This document shows positions 32,183 through 42,961 of a stretch of DNA of 64,000 nucleotides, one piece after another. How positions within the stretch are numbered: position 1 is the stretch's first letter; each line of letters begins with the position of its first letter. The stretch is taken from assembly GCA_963971225.1 (NCBI GenBank), contig OZ020269.1, forward strand, positions 42,925,264 to 42,989,263, given 5' to 3'. The notes under the pieces were generated by a model that did no database searches, was not told where the DNA came from, and saw only the letters and a list, made by a program, of their open reading frames with translations. Source of the DNA: Melieria omissa. Taxonomy: Eukaryota > Arthropoda > Insecta > Diptera > Ulidiidae. Both the position numbers and the translations under genes were made by a program.

Positions 32183-33080
32183 TTTATATACAAAAATTTT
32201 GCATGAACGAATCTATTGAATTTTTGAAAAGATTACACCAAAGTACGACTGAGCAAATTTTTATTATGCATATAGATGCTTATGCATACATAATATGTAT
32301 ACGCTGAATATAATGAAAATATTTATGTACATATTCTTACTGAATGTAAAATAATCGATAATTTTACCCTGCGAATATTTCTTTTTTGACAATTTCACAA
32401 CCATTGCCTCCATTTCAAAGGCGACGCACATTGGGAAACAACAGGCAAAAACGCTCGCATTGCAGCAAATTCAAAAGTGGCGAATCTGAATATTTTTTTT
32501 ACTTGTTGTAATATAGATACTCTAGCCAGATAGAAAATTGACTTCTCAAGTCCCTTCATCCCATGACCTGGACTTTACGGCCTTTCCAAATTGAACGTTT
32601 TATTATATTATTTTCACTTCTATCAAAATATCGTTAACAAGCCTGTCTTCAGATGCCCGTAGAATCTATATTTTTTAATGAAATCCCATAATTTTTCACA
32701 TGTGAGGTTACGATATTTAAGAAATTAATATGTCAAAAATTTTATTTCAGAAATGTTTCTTTTGACAGACAACCTTTGCCTAATTTTTTGATAAAAATGA
32801 GAAAAATCTGGATTTACTCTGGGTTGCAACTTTTGAGATTCCACAGCATTCCTCGAAATACCTATGCACTTATTAGGTGGGACATTCAGCTAAATGATGG
32901 TACCAAACGTATCTGCATAGTCCTGCGTCAAAATGAATGCGACCAATTTTCGAACCCAAGCACTTTTTGTACTCAGTTCTGGTGAGCAACGATATATTTT
33001 TAACTAGTAGGGCCCTGCGGCTTTGCACGCAAGTTTGAAGTCAATGGGCCCAATAAATCAAGTTTCTTCATACTATACTC
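32183..33080. other. No gene recognised
   Basis: AT-rich intron sequence. The 69-codon frame at 32776-32985 shows no motif I recognise. Confidence 0.5.
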
Positions 33081-33890
33081 TATGGGCGATGCCACACCTC
33101 TTTTATGTAATACCCAATCCATTCCTCCAGCCGAAAGGTGTGACCTGGTTTCATTAATATGAGACTTTCAGTTCCAACGTTACGCGGACAATTTCAGCCA
33201 CAAAAAATACGCCGCGCCCCTTTTTCAACGCCCATAATATTTTGCCAGTCGAATAACACATCTATGGGACGACGATATACAAAACTTCAAAGCTTTCCAA
33301 CTTATTGTTCCGAAGCTATTCCACATTAAAAATTTTGGTTCTATGGGCGGTGCCATGCCCCTCGTCCAATACCCAACCCATTCCCCATGTCGAAGGGCAT
33401 ATCTAAATCGTAAATCTTTGATGTGTGATTTGTAGTTCCACAATTATTCGAAACATTTGAGTTGCTTAAAAAGTGCCACACCTCTTGTCCAACGTTCACA
33501 AAGTTTTACCAATGAAACGGCACATCTAAACGGTGACCCCGCACCAAATTTTAATGCTGCCCGATTTTTCATTCCGAAGATATTCCATATTGAAATTTTA
33601 AGTTGTATGGGCGGTGCCACGCCCCTTGTAAAAAACCCACCCTATTCCCCATATGGAAAAACACAACTAAACCGTACGTTTGTACCGAGTGTCATTAATG
33701 AGAACGCTATAGTTTCAAAGTTACACCGGCATTTAAAAAGTGCCACGCCTCTTGTCCAACGCCCATAAAATTTTACCAGTGAAACGGAACATCTAAACGG
33801 TGGACCCGCACCAAATTCTAATGCTGTTCGACTTCTCATTACGAAAATATTCCATATTGAAAATTTAAGTTGTACGGGAGGTGCCACGTC
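33081..33890. repeat. Tandem array of about 264-bp units (three copies and a part)
   Basis: TATGGGCGRTGCCA-type starts occur at 33081, 33342, 33606 and 33873 (spacing 261, 264, 267). Each unit has a second block AAAAGTGCCACRCCTCTTG and a CCATATTGAAA-type end. The units differ by many substitutions, so the array is old. Confidence 0.8.
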
Positions 33891-34019
33891 TACCTATCGG
33901 GTCGCAATCGCACTATATGGTTTACCGAGACTTACTCAAGACGAACATTCCGTGAAAAATTCAGCTAATCGGCTTTCTAGTTTTTGAGTTTTAATGCCGT
34001 GGGACCAACAAACAAATAT

Positions 34020-34400
34020 ACATTAATTTTGATATACAACATAAAGATATTTGCTGCAATGACTCGCAAAATTTTGTTATATCCATATTGTTTTGCACAA
34101 ATATAGCACAGTTAATTTCTGTCGTCATGGGAATTGCAGGAAGGCGTAAAAGGTGGGAGTGGTCAACCTTATATAGCTTATGTTTACCGCTATGAAACAC
34201 AGAATCATTTTATATCAACATTAATTTTCAGACATGTACCGTAGCTTTGTTTTGTTAGTTTAGTGGGCGCGGGAAGTGGGCGTGACCGATTATATTATAG
34301 CCTATGTTTGCCGCAATGAACGGCTGAATCGTTTGATACCCATATTGCTATGACAAATATAGCATGGCTGATTTGTTATTATAGTGGGCGTGGCGAAAAG
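34020..34400. repeat. Interspersed repeat, two degenerate units
   Basis: Two units share TATATAGCYTATGTTTRCCGC followed by a GAATCRTTT block and AAATATAGCA. A related copy lies inverted at 63400-63520 (GGGCGT, ATAGCCTATGT, GATACCCATATTG). The repeat class is unknown. Confidence 0.55.
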
Positions 34401-34424
34401 GCATATCGGGTGGGTTCGAGCGTC

Positions 34425-34490
34425 GCGTTTGACTCGCGGCCCAACGCACTAGCCAACTTAGCTACGGCGGCCGCCGTAGTGAGCACAGAT
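34425..34490 (-). mobile_element. SINE head fragment
   Basis: The minus strand reads GGCCGCCGTAGCTAAGTTGG and continues with the CGCGAGTCAAACGCGAC segment seen in the SINE heads at 37955 and 46574. Only the tRNA-like head is present. Confidence 0.6.
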
Positions 34491-34674
34491 ATACTTGTCA
34501 ATTAACTTTTTCAGTTCTATATACAAGTAAATGAATAGTTTAGAAATTTTAAATTTTTTTTAAGAAAGAGTTTGCCTATTTTTGTAAAAGTGGGCTAAGT
34601 GTCACATAATTCAATTCTAATAATAATTAATAATTCTTTGTCTAAAGAGAATTTGAATGCATGATAATAAAATT

Positions 34675-34877
34675 CATAGTATAATTATAAAGTAGTCTAA
34701 CCTGAACTCTCCCCTCTTTTGAGTACAAATTTTTTGAAATTTCTTTCACAATATTTCATTTGGAAATAAAATATTTTTAAAACTCTGTTCATAAAATTTT
34801 CTGCAAATTTTTGTAAACAAAATAGAAATACATTAGAAATACTCTCTCAGGTTAGACTACTTTATTATTATACTATG
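34675..34877. mobile_element. MITE with 8-bp target duplication, 203 bp
   Basis: The inverted ends of about 30 bp start CATAGTATAATTATAAAG and include AGTAGTCTAACCTGA. Perfect 8-bp duplications ATAAAATT lie at 34667-34674 and 34878-34885. The 8-bp duplication suggests a hAT-type transposase, but the TIR is not a standard hAT end. Confidence 0.8.
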
Positions 34878-35072
34878 ATAAAATTGAACTCTTAAACATT
34901 TTCCAGTACTGCTAAAGGAAGTATTTTTCATTCAAATTGAAGAAAACTTGCTAAAAAACAGGGCTGTTAAACGGAATGGTGCAGCTATATGTGAAATTTT
35001 CAAGGAAATTTTGTGCGAATTAGTATTTTGGCCAAATCATGCAGCTAAGCAGAAAATGCACCTAAGCGAATA

Positions 35073-35287
35073 GGCAGCTAAACGGAATGTACTGTATATA
35101 TATATAAAATATATAATAAATATTATATATATTCAGACATTTTTATGTAGGTGCGCTAAGGATCTACATAAAAAACTTAGCTGTTTCCAAAAACTTTTTT
35201 AGATATTCCGCTTATCTGCATTTTTCGCTTTAGTGCCCCAAATCATGTGCATCGAAGGAAAAAGTAGCTAAACGGAATGTACTGTAT
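35073..35287. repeat. Paired AGCTAAACGGAATGTACTGTA blocks
   Basis: The word AGCTAAACGGAATGTACTG followed by TAT occurs at about 35077 and 35266, and a shorter form near 34970. Read inverted it is TACAGTACATTCCGTTTAGC, like a TIR of a TA-inserting element. Only same-direction copies are seen. Confidence 0.5.
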
Positions 35288-35295
35288 TTATGTAT

Positions 35296-35748
35296 TGTAA
35301 CGATAAGACAGTCTATCGCTGTGCAAAGCAACCCTGTCGCTACGCGCCGTGCTATAATTCAACCTGGCAATGATGACCGCGATAATGGAAACTTTTAGTC
35401 CAACCTGGCAATAATGGCCGCGATAATGGAAACTTTTAGTCCAACCTGGCAACGATGGTCGCGATCATCATGGAAACCTTTAGTCCACTCTGGAATATGC
35501 GAGAACGATCTGCGCAATAGCCGGACAGGTATAAAAAGCAGCCGGGTGCGGCGCAGCGAGTCAGTCTGATTTTGACTAGTGAAGGTGCCACAGGGAGTAA
35601 TTAAGTGTAGAGACAGTGAAGTGTGAATCCGTGAAATAAAGTGATAGTTGGTTTTTATTGCCTGCGTTTGGATAATTAAAGTTGTTTTATTTTCAAATTG
35701 CACAAACCAGTGATACGTATCAGCCCACTAGAACTAGTATTCGTAACA
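35296..35748 (+). mobile_element. Solo LTR of Gypsy family A, 453 bp
   Basis: It begins TGTAACGATAAGACAG and ends TTCGTAACA, matching the family A LTRs. The duplication GTAT flanks it at 35292-35295 and 35749-35752. It keeps the TATAAAAAGCAGCC promoter near 35531. Confidence 0.9.
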
Positions 35749-35754
35749 GTATAT

Positions 35755-36069
35755 TAAGGGTTAAATACATGTACACTCCCTCTCTGAAAACTAAAAATGT
35801 ATGATTGTCTATAGTATTTTTTGGTGTCTTCCAAAGCCATTTTAAAAAGGTGGTAAGCCTGGTGGAAAGGAATGAAGGACTTTGTCCATTCTCATAACAT
35901 CTGAACCCAGCGTGCTCAATCTCATTCTGGAGAAGGCAGGACATGTAGAGAGAAAATTCTCGCTATTATCTACCTCCTCCAGGCAAGATGTGCAAGTTGG
36001 ATCTTCGATGATGCCCATGTTGGCCATATGTCGCCCCCATGAATTGTGTTCCGTGATTAACCCGACCAT
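35755..36069 (-). pseudogene. C-terminal LINE fragment (RNase H-type LINE)
   Basis: The minus strand reads GLITEHNSWGRHMANMGI and CTSCLEEVDNSENFLSTCPAF, the Cys/His region found at the C-terminus of RNase H-containing LINEs, like the piece at 52468-52965. It is 5'-truncated and its last codons are frameshifted. It interrupts the gag of the Gypsy copy to its right. Confidence 0.65.
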
Positions 36070-36174
36070 TCGACGGAGATCTTTCCTTCTTGGCTTCTGA
36101 AAAACATCACATTAAAAACAATATATGTAAACAAAGAAAGGGAAACAAGAAGAAAAAGATCTCGGTCAACTACA

Positions 36175-37295
36175 CTCAACGCACTGCGACGTGTCTCTGG
36201 GTCTTGAAGACCTTCAATAAATGACTCAATCTTCATCCTCTCGAGGTCATCAGCGCCGAATTTCAGGTAGCACAACTGTACGAGCCGCTCAATGTCTGCT
36301 GCATATATCTGCGGCACCTCGTCGGCCCTTTGTCTACGGCTCTTCAGCTCGCAATAGTACAGAATTTTGTTGCGCTCGTCACTGTATCTGGCTGCCAGCG
36401 CCCTTATGACGGTGTCGTAATCACCTCTCAAACCTTCCGGAACTGTTTTTATTACCTCAGCCGCAGGACCTCTTAGAGCCAGTATAAGTCTCCGACCTTT
36501 CTTAACATCGGTCCACTGACTCTCCAAAGCAGCCATATCGAATTGTAGTTTGAATGTGTCAAACGGCGTAGTACCATCATAGGTAGGCACTTCTATGGCA
36601 AAGCTTTCCTCAACTGACTGCACCCTTGCTCGCAGCTGTACCTCCCTAAGCCGCTCGTCGATTGTTCGATTTGTTCAGGGAATGATCAAGATCGTCAACT
36701 CGTTTATCCAAGTGCTCTACCCGCGTCTCCAGGTGCTCGACTTTCCTATTAATCCTGTCCGAGATTTCCTCCACTTTCTGCTCCAAGCGCGCAAAATTTT
36801 CCTGAAGCTTGCTGGACAACTCCCAAATTGCATTTTCCAGTTTTCCTGACATTTCCCGGTTCGCCGTTTCCATTTTAGCTATTTCCTGATTTGTAGTTTC
36901 TAGTTTCGCTGACATTGCTCGATTTGCAGTCTCGACTTTTACCGAAATTTCGAGATTCGTAGTTTCCAGCTTCGCTGCGATTTCTCGATTCGCTGTTTCC
37001 ATTTGCGCCGACATGCCTTTGAGTGCAGCCATTAGTTGGCTCATGTCCAAGACTTGTATTGGCGCAGCCGCTGCAGCTGTACTCTGTAGCGAAGCAGCAC
37101 CAGCAGGCGATTCCTCCACCTTGGCCGACGCCTCTAGTTCTTGCGCTCCGAACTCGTGCACAGTCCAATCGACGCCTCGTGCCTCACATGCTTCTCGCAA
37201 GCGCAACTCCAACTTTCCGCCAGCAGTCGGCAAATTCTAAGCAGCCAGCTCCTTCTTCTGCTGGTCTACCTTTAGCAGCTCGAGTGTAACCATGT
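36175..37295 (-). pseudogene. Gag of Gypsy A copy 2
   Basis: The start codon is intact here (ATG near 37291). The SAP-like N-terminus has a stop (after KKELAA), then the coiled coil follows (37233-36646, repeats of METANRE and LETTNLE) and the capsid part (36623-36175, VPTYDGTTPFDTFKLQF). A frameshift lies near 36640. Comparison with the 11.7-kb copy identifies the start codon and stop mutations there. Confidence 0.8.
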
Positions 37296-37378
37296 CCGTG
37301 CTTTTATAATTTTATTTATTTAGTTATTTATTTTTTTGTTTATTTTCAATTTTCCACAATCCCACTTCTGACACCAAA

Positions 37379-37740
37379 TGTTACGAATGCTAGTTCTAGT
37401 GGGCTAGTACGTATCTCAGGATTGCGTTATTTGAAATAAACAAAACACACTTAGTTTCTCAAACGCAGTCAATAAAATCCAACAATCACTTTATTTCACC
37501 AATTTCACAGTTTACTGTCTTTAAACTTAATTATTTGCTTAATTACTCCGTGTGGCGCCATCATTGTTAGGTTGGACTAAAAGTTTCCATCATTGCCAGG
37601 TTGGACTAAAAGTTTCCACCGTTGCCAGGTTGGCCTAAAAGTTTCCCTTATTATCGCGGCCGTCGTTGCCAGATTGAATTATAGCACGGCGCGTAGCGAC
37701 AGGGTTGCTTTGCACAGCGGCAGACTGTCTTATCGTTACA
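37379..37740 (-). repeat. LTR of Gypsy A copy 2 lacking its promoter
   Basis: It is 362 bp, against 477-488 bp for the intact copies. The joint CCGTGTGGCGCCA/TCATTG (37550-37565) skips the segment that contains the TATA box and the GTGCGGCGCAGCG block. Confidence 0.85.
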
Positions 37741-37954
37741 ATATGAAAAAAATTCATGGAAACTAATTCAAAGAAATTATAGCTGTTTCTAGACAACACA
37801 ATATGCAATTTGAGCGAAGTTCAACAATACCAATTTAGTAAGTATTTGATCGTTTTAAACTAAAAGTCGTTCAAAAACTCTAGATTTTCTAAACATAACT
37901 CGACTTCCGACATCTAAAAGTGTAAAATTTATTGAATGGTTTGTTACAAACTTT

Positions 37955-38265
37955 TTCCACGCGCGCCGCAGCTCAGCTGACTAGTGCTTTGGGCCGCGAG
38001 TCAAATGCGACGCTCGAACCCAGGTTCAAGACATCCATTGAGTTAACACCGAAGAAAAAAAAGAAAAACAACAATTTTTTTTTTTTGGTGGCTCTCCTCT
38101 CAACAGGAAATGGCAAACCTCTGAGAGTGAAATTGCCTATGAATATGCTCCCAACTCGCCGTTCGGAATCGGCATAAAACTGTAGGTCCCTTCCAACCTT
38201 GTAGAAATTCGCACGCATAATACGGATGGTTGCGGTTAGCTGGGCATTAGTCGCGGTATCGGGCT
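37955..38265 (+). mobile_element. tRNA-derived SINE, second head type
   Basis: The tRNA-like head (CGCCGCAGCTCAGCTGACTAG with A box CAGCTCAGCTGA) is followed by GAGTTAACACCGAAG, a poly-T, then the shared body (GGAAATGGCAAACCTC, CGCCGTTCGGAATCGGC, AAACTGTAGGTCCCTTC). It continues to about 38265, matching the minus-strand copy at 46272-46574. Confidence 0.75.
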
Positions 38266-38364
38266 TTTACATGTTAAACATTTTCCCACTTGCTCACATA
38301 TATTCGAATGCAAGGAAATCTGCCATAAAACACCAATTTGCAAAAAATCTGTGACATGTGGGAA

Positions 38365-38950
38365 CTAACCGATTTCATTTTTGAAATCAGCATACCTATG
38401 TGCATTAAGAAAGCGATTTTCATAAAATTCACATAACTCCCCTATTGCCCAGCATTTGTATGCGACCATCGAACCATCGAAAATTGTGTACGAAAAATTG
38501 GGCTTTTCGGACTGTTTTTCAAGCACCCATTCGGCGTAGTTACGACGCATTCTGTGATCTCCCGGCTCCAATTTCTGCACCAAATGAACTTTGTGTGGAT
38601 GAAGATGCAACTCCAAATGCAAAATACGCCAAATTGAGGTGATGGAGATCCAATTGTTGTGAACGCCGGGGAAGCGATAAATTCGGGCTATCTTCAACAC
38701 TGGCAGCTACAGCAGCAATATTTTCAGCCGAACGAGCAGGGCGATTACGTATTGGCCTCTGTATATCTTGTACAGAATCAGTTCGTTCGAATTTCGCCAA
38801 TAAATCCGAAATTGTTGACAAAACAGGTCTTCCGTGACATCCGAAATCCTTCCTTAGTGCGCGAAAAGTGGTGCTCAAATTTTCACCATTTTTGTAGTGA
38901 ATTTTCACTGTGTTTACACGTGGAGCGGTGCTAAATCGGTACATTTTCAT
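38365..38950 (-). pseudogene. mariner-like transposase fragment (DUF4817-type N-terminus)
   Basis: The minus-strand frame starts MKMYRFSTAPRVNTVKIHYK at 38950 and gives the helix-turn-helix DNA-binding region (NIAAVAASVEDSPNLSLPRR), then after a frameshift near 38560 SIWRILHLELHLHPHKVHLV and RNYAEWVLEKQ. The catalytic domain is missing after 38480. Related pieces lie at 46085-46864 and 55225-55640. Confidence 0.75.
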
Positions 38951-39039
38951 AAATGGCGAACACTAAACTACAATATTAACAATATTAACGATAGATGACA
39001 GCTGCGGTTGTCGAACGCAGGGCTGCCAAAGTTTTCGGT

Positions 39040-40175
39040 TCGAAATGAAAAACCCTGTATTTGTTGCCTTGAGTGCTAATAGAAAAAGTTCCGGCGACGT
39101 CCACGGAAATCCGATCGAAAGGCGCTCCAACGTTGTACTGATGCATGTGGCCCCGATATCTCCTTATCAGCCCTTTTGCAGGCGAACATCGGTCACAGCT
39201 CTTAATCTAATCGGCTACAGATTCCCGACATCCTACCCAATAGAATCTTTTTATTTTGGCGACAGTTTTTGTCAGGCCTAGGTGCCCTCCGTAGGAGCAG
39301 TGTGCTTACTTCTACCACATATGTGGTAGATCTACCACATTTATTTTTAAAATCAAGTTTCTACCACATCTACCATGGAGGGCTTAAAATCTGCCACATT
39401 TTTGTGGAACATACATTTTTCTATTACTCCAAGTAAATTAGAGCTTTATGTTGTAAAATTTATGTTAGGGCTGCACTGAACATTATACGTGAAAATGTGC
39501 AAAAAAAAGTATGCACTCTATACACTATGCACAAGTATGCAGTGCACTCCAAATAGTTGACAGTTTGACAATTGTTTTGGCGGCAGGTGCAATTAAAATG
39601 GAAAAATTTCTAAAAAAGTTGAATAATTTTTGCCTTTATTTTTTAGTTTAGTTTTTTAGAATATCGCATGGCGATGGCAATGCGCTTGGACGGGACGAAG
39701 TTTTACCACACGAAGCTGTGCCTGCTGCTGAAATTTGCGAGTCCAAGCTCCCAAAAAAAAATATAGTCAACAATACAAAAAACAATGGGAAGAAACACGG
39801 CACAGGTTAAAGTGCATAGAAGAACGTAAAATACACTTAATGTACAAATACCACGAAATACAATAAATGTACAAATGCATTAAAATACAATTAATGTACA
39901 ATACAAAAAAATCTACCACATTTCATTCAAATCTACCACATTTTTTTCACTGAGTCTACCACATAAATGAAAAATTAAGTAAGCACACTGCGTAGGAGTC
40001 GTTATGGTATGCCTCGATGACCTCGTTGATCCTGCATTTCGGGACTACAATTAGGGAATTGCTGGTCCGGCCATCCTCACTCTGCAACTCGCGGTGTAGG
40101 CAGCCATCACACAGCCGCATACTCTGCCACTGTGCCCAGTTAGCCTTCGCGATCGGGCTTTCACCGGTCATCTCC
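39040..40175 (-). pseudogene. Integrase of Gypsy family B, split by hAT
   Basis: Bases 40171-39991 encode SNSLIVVPKCRINEVIEAYHNDS. After the hAT at 39298-39990, bases 39290-39040 continue GHLGLTKTVAKIK and WVGCRESVA, CDRCSPAKG and ISVDVAGTF. The HHCC domain is therefore split by the insertion. The frame has one stop and ends at the truncation. Confidence 0.75.
39298..39990. mobile_element. hAT MITE with perfect 8-bp duplication, 693 bp
   Basis: CGTAGGAG is duplicated at 39290-39297 and 39991-39998. The ends are CAGTGTGCTTACTT and its inverse. Many CTACCACAT words lie just inside both ends (about 39313-39370 and 39912-39965). No transposase is visible. Confidence 0.9.
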
Positions 40176-40299
40176 TGACGTGCGTCTTACTCCTTGCCTT
40201 CGACGATTTTTGCAAGATCCTTATCCTCGCACTGGTCCGTTTGTATCCTCTCCGCAGACCACTCTTCCTCTGGCATAACGCTTACCAATCGGACGTCCA

Positions 40300-42957
40300 C
40301 TATCTGCTTTTGCTTTCGGCTCGCGAACGATGCCTGTATTTGGTTTTGCACAGAAGGCGTGACAAGACATCGGCATTTCTATGACTGCTACCCTTGCGAT
40401 GCTCTACCGTGAAGTCGTAGCTCTACAGTCGCTCAATCTACGGCGCCAATTGGCCTTTAGGGTCTTTAAAGTTCAGTAGCCATTTCATTTACGGGGTGAT
40501 TTGCGCGCAGGCGAAACTTTTGTCCATACAGGTATCTGTAAAAGTGTTTTACACATTCCAATACTGCCAGCAGTTCTCTCCGTGTCACACAGTAAATACG
40601 TTTAGGTTTCGACAGAATTTTGCTGTAGTATGCTTCGCCCTTGATAGCACACCGCCAATACTGTGTTTACTGGCACCTGTATCCAGCACAAACATCTCTC
40701 CGGGCAATGGGAAGGCCAGAATTGAAGCAATGCACAGTTTTTCCTTCAGTCGTGCACAAGCCTGCTCCTACCCCCGGCTCTATATTCGCGAATCCAAGCA
40801 CGAATCGTCGGTAATATGTGCACAGGCCCAGGAAACTGCGGAGTTCGTGTAGATTGCGTGGTCGGAGCCACTCCTTCACTGCCGTGATTTTGCCTTCATC
40901 CGTATGTACCCGCGGGCGGAAACCCTGTGACCCAGATACTTGACCTCCTTTTGGAACAGCGAGCATTTCTTTGGGTTGAGTTCAAGCCCGGCTTTCTGTA
41001 TTCGCTCGAATACTTCCTTCAGCTTTATCAAGTGGTCGCGGAGCTCCCTTCGATCACGATTATGTCGTCGAGGTATACCAGACACGTCCGCCAATGTAGC
41101 CCTTTTAACACACGTTCCATTAGCCGCTCGAATGTCACTGGTGCGTTGCAGAGTCCAAATGGCATGACATTGCACTGCCACAAACCATCGCCTACAGTGA
41201 AAGCCGTTTTCTCCTTGGCCTTGTCTGCAAGCTCCACCTGCCAATAGCCGCTGCGTAAGTCGAGTGTGGAAAACCACTGTTTGCCTGACAGTGTGTCCAG
41301 GCTGTCATCGATTCTAGGTAATGGATAACTGTCCTTTTTGGTTACGTCATTGAGCTTCCGATAGCCCACTCAAAACCGGGTACTGCCATCCTTTTTCTTG
41401 ACTAGCACGACCGGCGAACACCAAAGGCCTGACGAAGGCTCTATGACCTTTTCTTTACCCATGTTTTCGACTAAAGTTGCGACCTCCTTCCTGGCCAGAG
41501 GAACTCGTCTTCGCGCTTGACGGATTGGTTTCGCACTTTCGGTGTCGATGTTGTGCTTCATTATGGCTGTTCTGCAGGAGTGACCGCGCCTTCTGTTTCT
41601 GCTTGTTGACGGCCGCTGCTCCAATGGTTCTCCTGCGGTATGGCGTCCATGTTACAACCGCTTTTCTTATTTCCTCCGGGTGGGCTACTCTTGCAATTGA
41701 CCACTGCTACAGCCTCTCTACACTCGCCAATTATCTGGGTGTATTAAGCGGGTTCAGTATTCCGACTGGTATTTTGCCGTTTTTGAGTTCCACTAATCTA
41801 CGTCCGATGATTTTGTTGTAGTGTCCTTGTTCTGCTGCTTCTACAACCCACAGCCGACTTGTCCCATCGTCCTCGTCCACCTTTGCCCACACAATCGTCT
41901 CGGAATTCGCTGGTATCTCCTGGTGTTGAAACGAGATAACTTTTCTTATTGCCACGCTTCGCTCATAGCCAGTGTGCAGGGGGAATTCAACGTTGGCATA
42001 CCTCAGCACATTTTTTTCAGGTCCAGCGTATATCCGTTCCTAATCATGAAATCCACGCCGATAACACAGGGCAACAAATTTCGGCTTTTAGATGGCTTTT
42101 CTGGGTTTGACATAAGTTTTGGAGTAATTAGCGACCGCTGATTTCGAATCCGCAAACCGTTTTTAAAACTTAGTTTCCGTTTTTGCAACAAATGGGCGTG
42201 TCACTTTTTCGTTTCTTGCCTGACTTTTTTCACGTTTTCGATTGTAATTTCTAACTCAATAAAGCAGTTGACATGGTTTTCACTTTGTGGCATTTACAAC
42301 ACCTTACGGCTTCTTTTCCAATATAATTTACTTTTAGACGTTTTACAATTCCGCGGCAATTGGACCTCAAAGTCCGAAAATATAGATTTTCATGGCGCAG
42401 CAATCTTCATTCTCTCAAGAACATCCGCGCAGACCTCCGGGTAGGACAACTTTACGAGCCGCTCAATGTCTGCTACATAGTTATGTCTGCAGCGCCTCAT
42501 TGGCTCTTTGCGTGAGGTTCTACAGCTCGCAGTAATACAGTGTTTTGCTGTGCTCGTTGCTGTAATTCGCTGCCAACGCTCTCATGACGGCCTCGTAATC
42601 ACTTCTCAAACATTCCGGCACTGATTTGATCACCTCCGTCGCAGAACCTTTAAGAGCCAGCGCCAATCTCCGAACTTTTCTGATATCGGTCCACTGATTT
42701 TCCAGAGCAGCCAGGTCGAATTGTAGCTTGAATATATCGAACGGCGTAGCCCCATCATAAGTAGGCACTTCTGTTCGGGTGGCAAAACTTTCTGAATCCA
42801 GCGACAACCATTCTCGCTGCTCTACCTCTTCAAGCCGCTTGTCGATTTTCCTGTCCATCGAATCTTCCAGACCGTCATCTCGTGTGTTCAGGGAATCATC
42901 CAGGTCGTCAACTCGTTTGTCCTAATTGTACATTCGCGTCTCCAGATGCTCAACTTT
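40300..42957 (-). pseudogene. Gag end, protease and RT of Gypsy family B, proximal copy
   Basis: Capsid piece VPTYDGATPFDIFKLQF (42760-42520), protease linker IGVDFMIRNGYTLDL (42060-42010), RT pieces SSGLWCSPVVLVKKKDG (41440), YPLPRIDDSLDTLSGKQWFS (41320) and the catalytic VYLDDIIV (41070). The D residue of the A motif is intact here (FSTLDLRSGYWQ). A stop codon after RF at 41370 and other shifts break the frame. RNase H pieces continue to about 40300 with several stops. Confidence 0.8.
40734..42957. repeat. Tandem duplication unit 1 (2,224 bp)
   Basis: It matches 42962-45185 at a constant offset of 2,228 bp. All translated pieces I compared are identical between the copies, including stop codons. 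The boundary falls in the RT connection region on one side and the Gag coiled coil on the other. Confidence 0.95.
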
Positions 42958-42961
42958 TTCA

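Larger units (their letters stand above)
36175..37740 (-). mobile_element. Gypsy family A copy 2, 5' half only
   Basis: The LTR (37379-37740), primer site and gag are present on the minus strand. The element breaks off in the capsid region at about 36175, and everything downstream is lost. ATAT follows the LTR at 37741-37744. Confidence 0.85.

Noticed and set aside
33081..33890. CRISPR-like array
   Set aside because: The units are long, diverged and directly adjacent, with no constant short repeats and unique spacers, in eukaryotic DNA.
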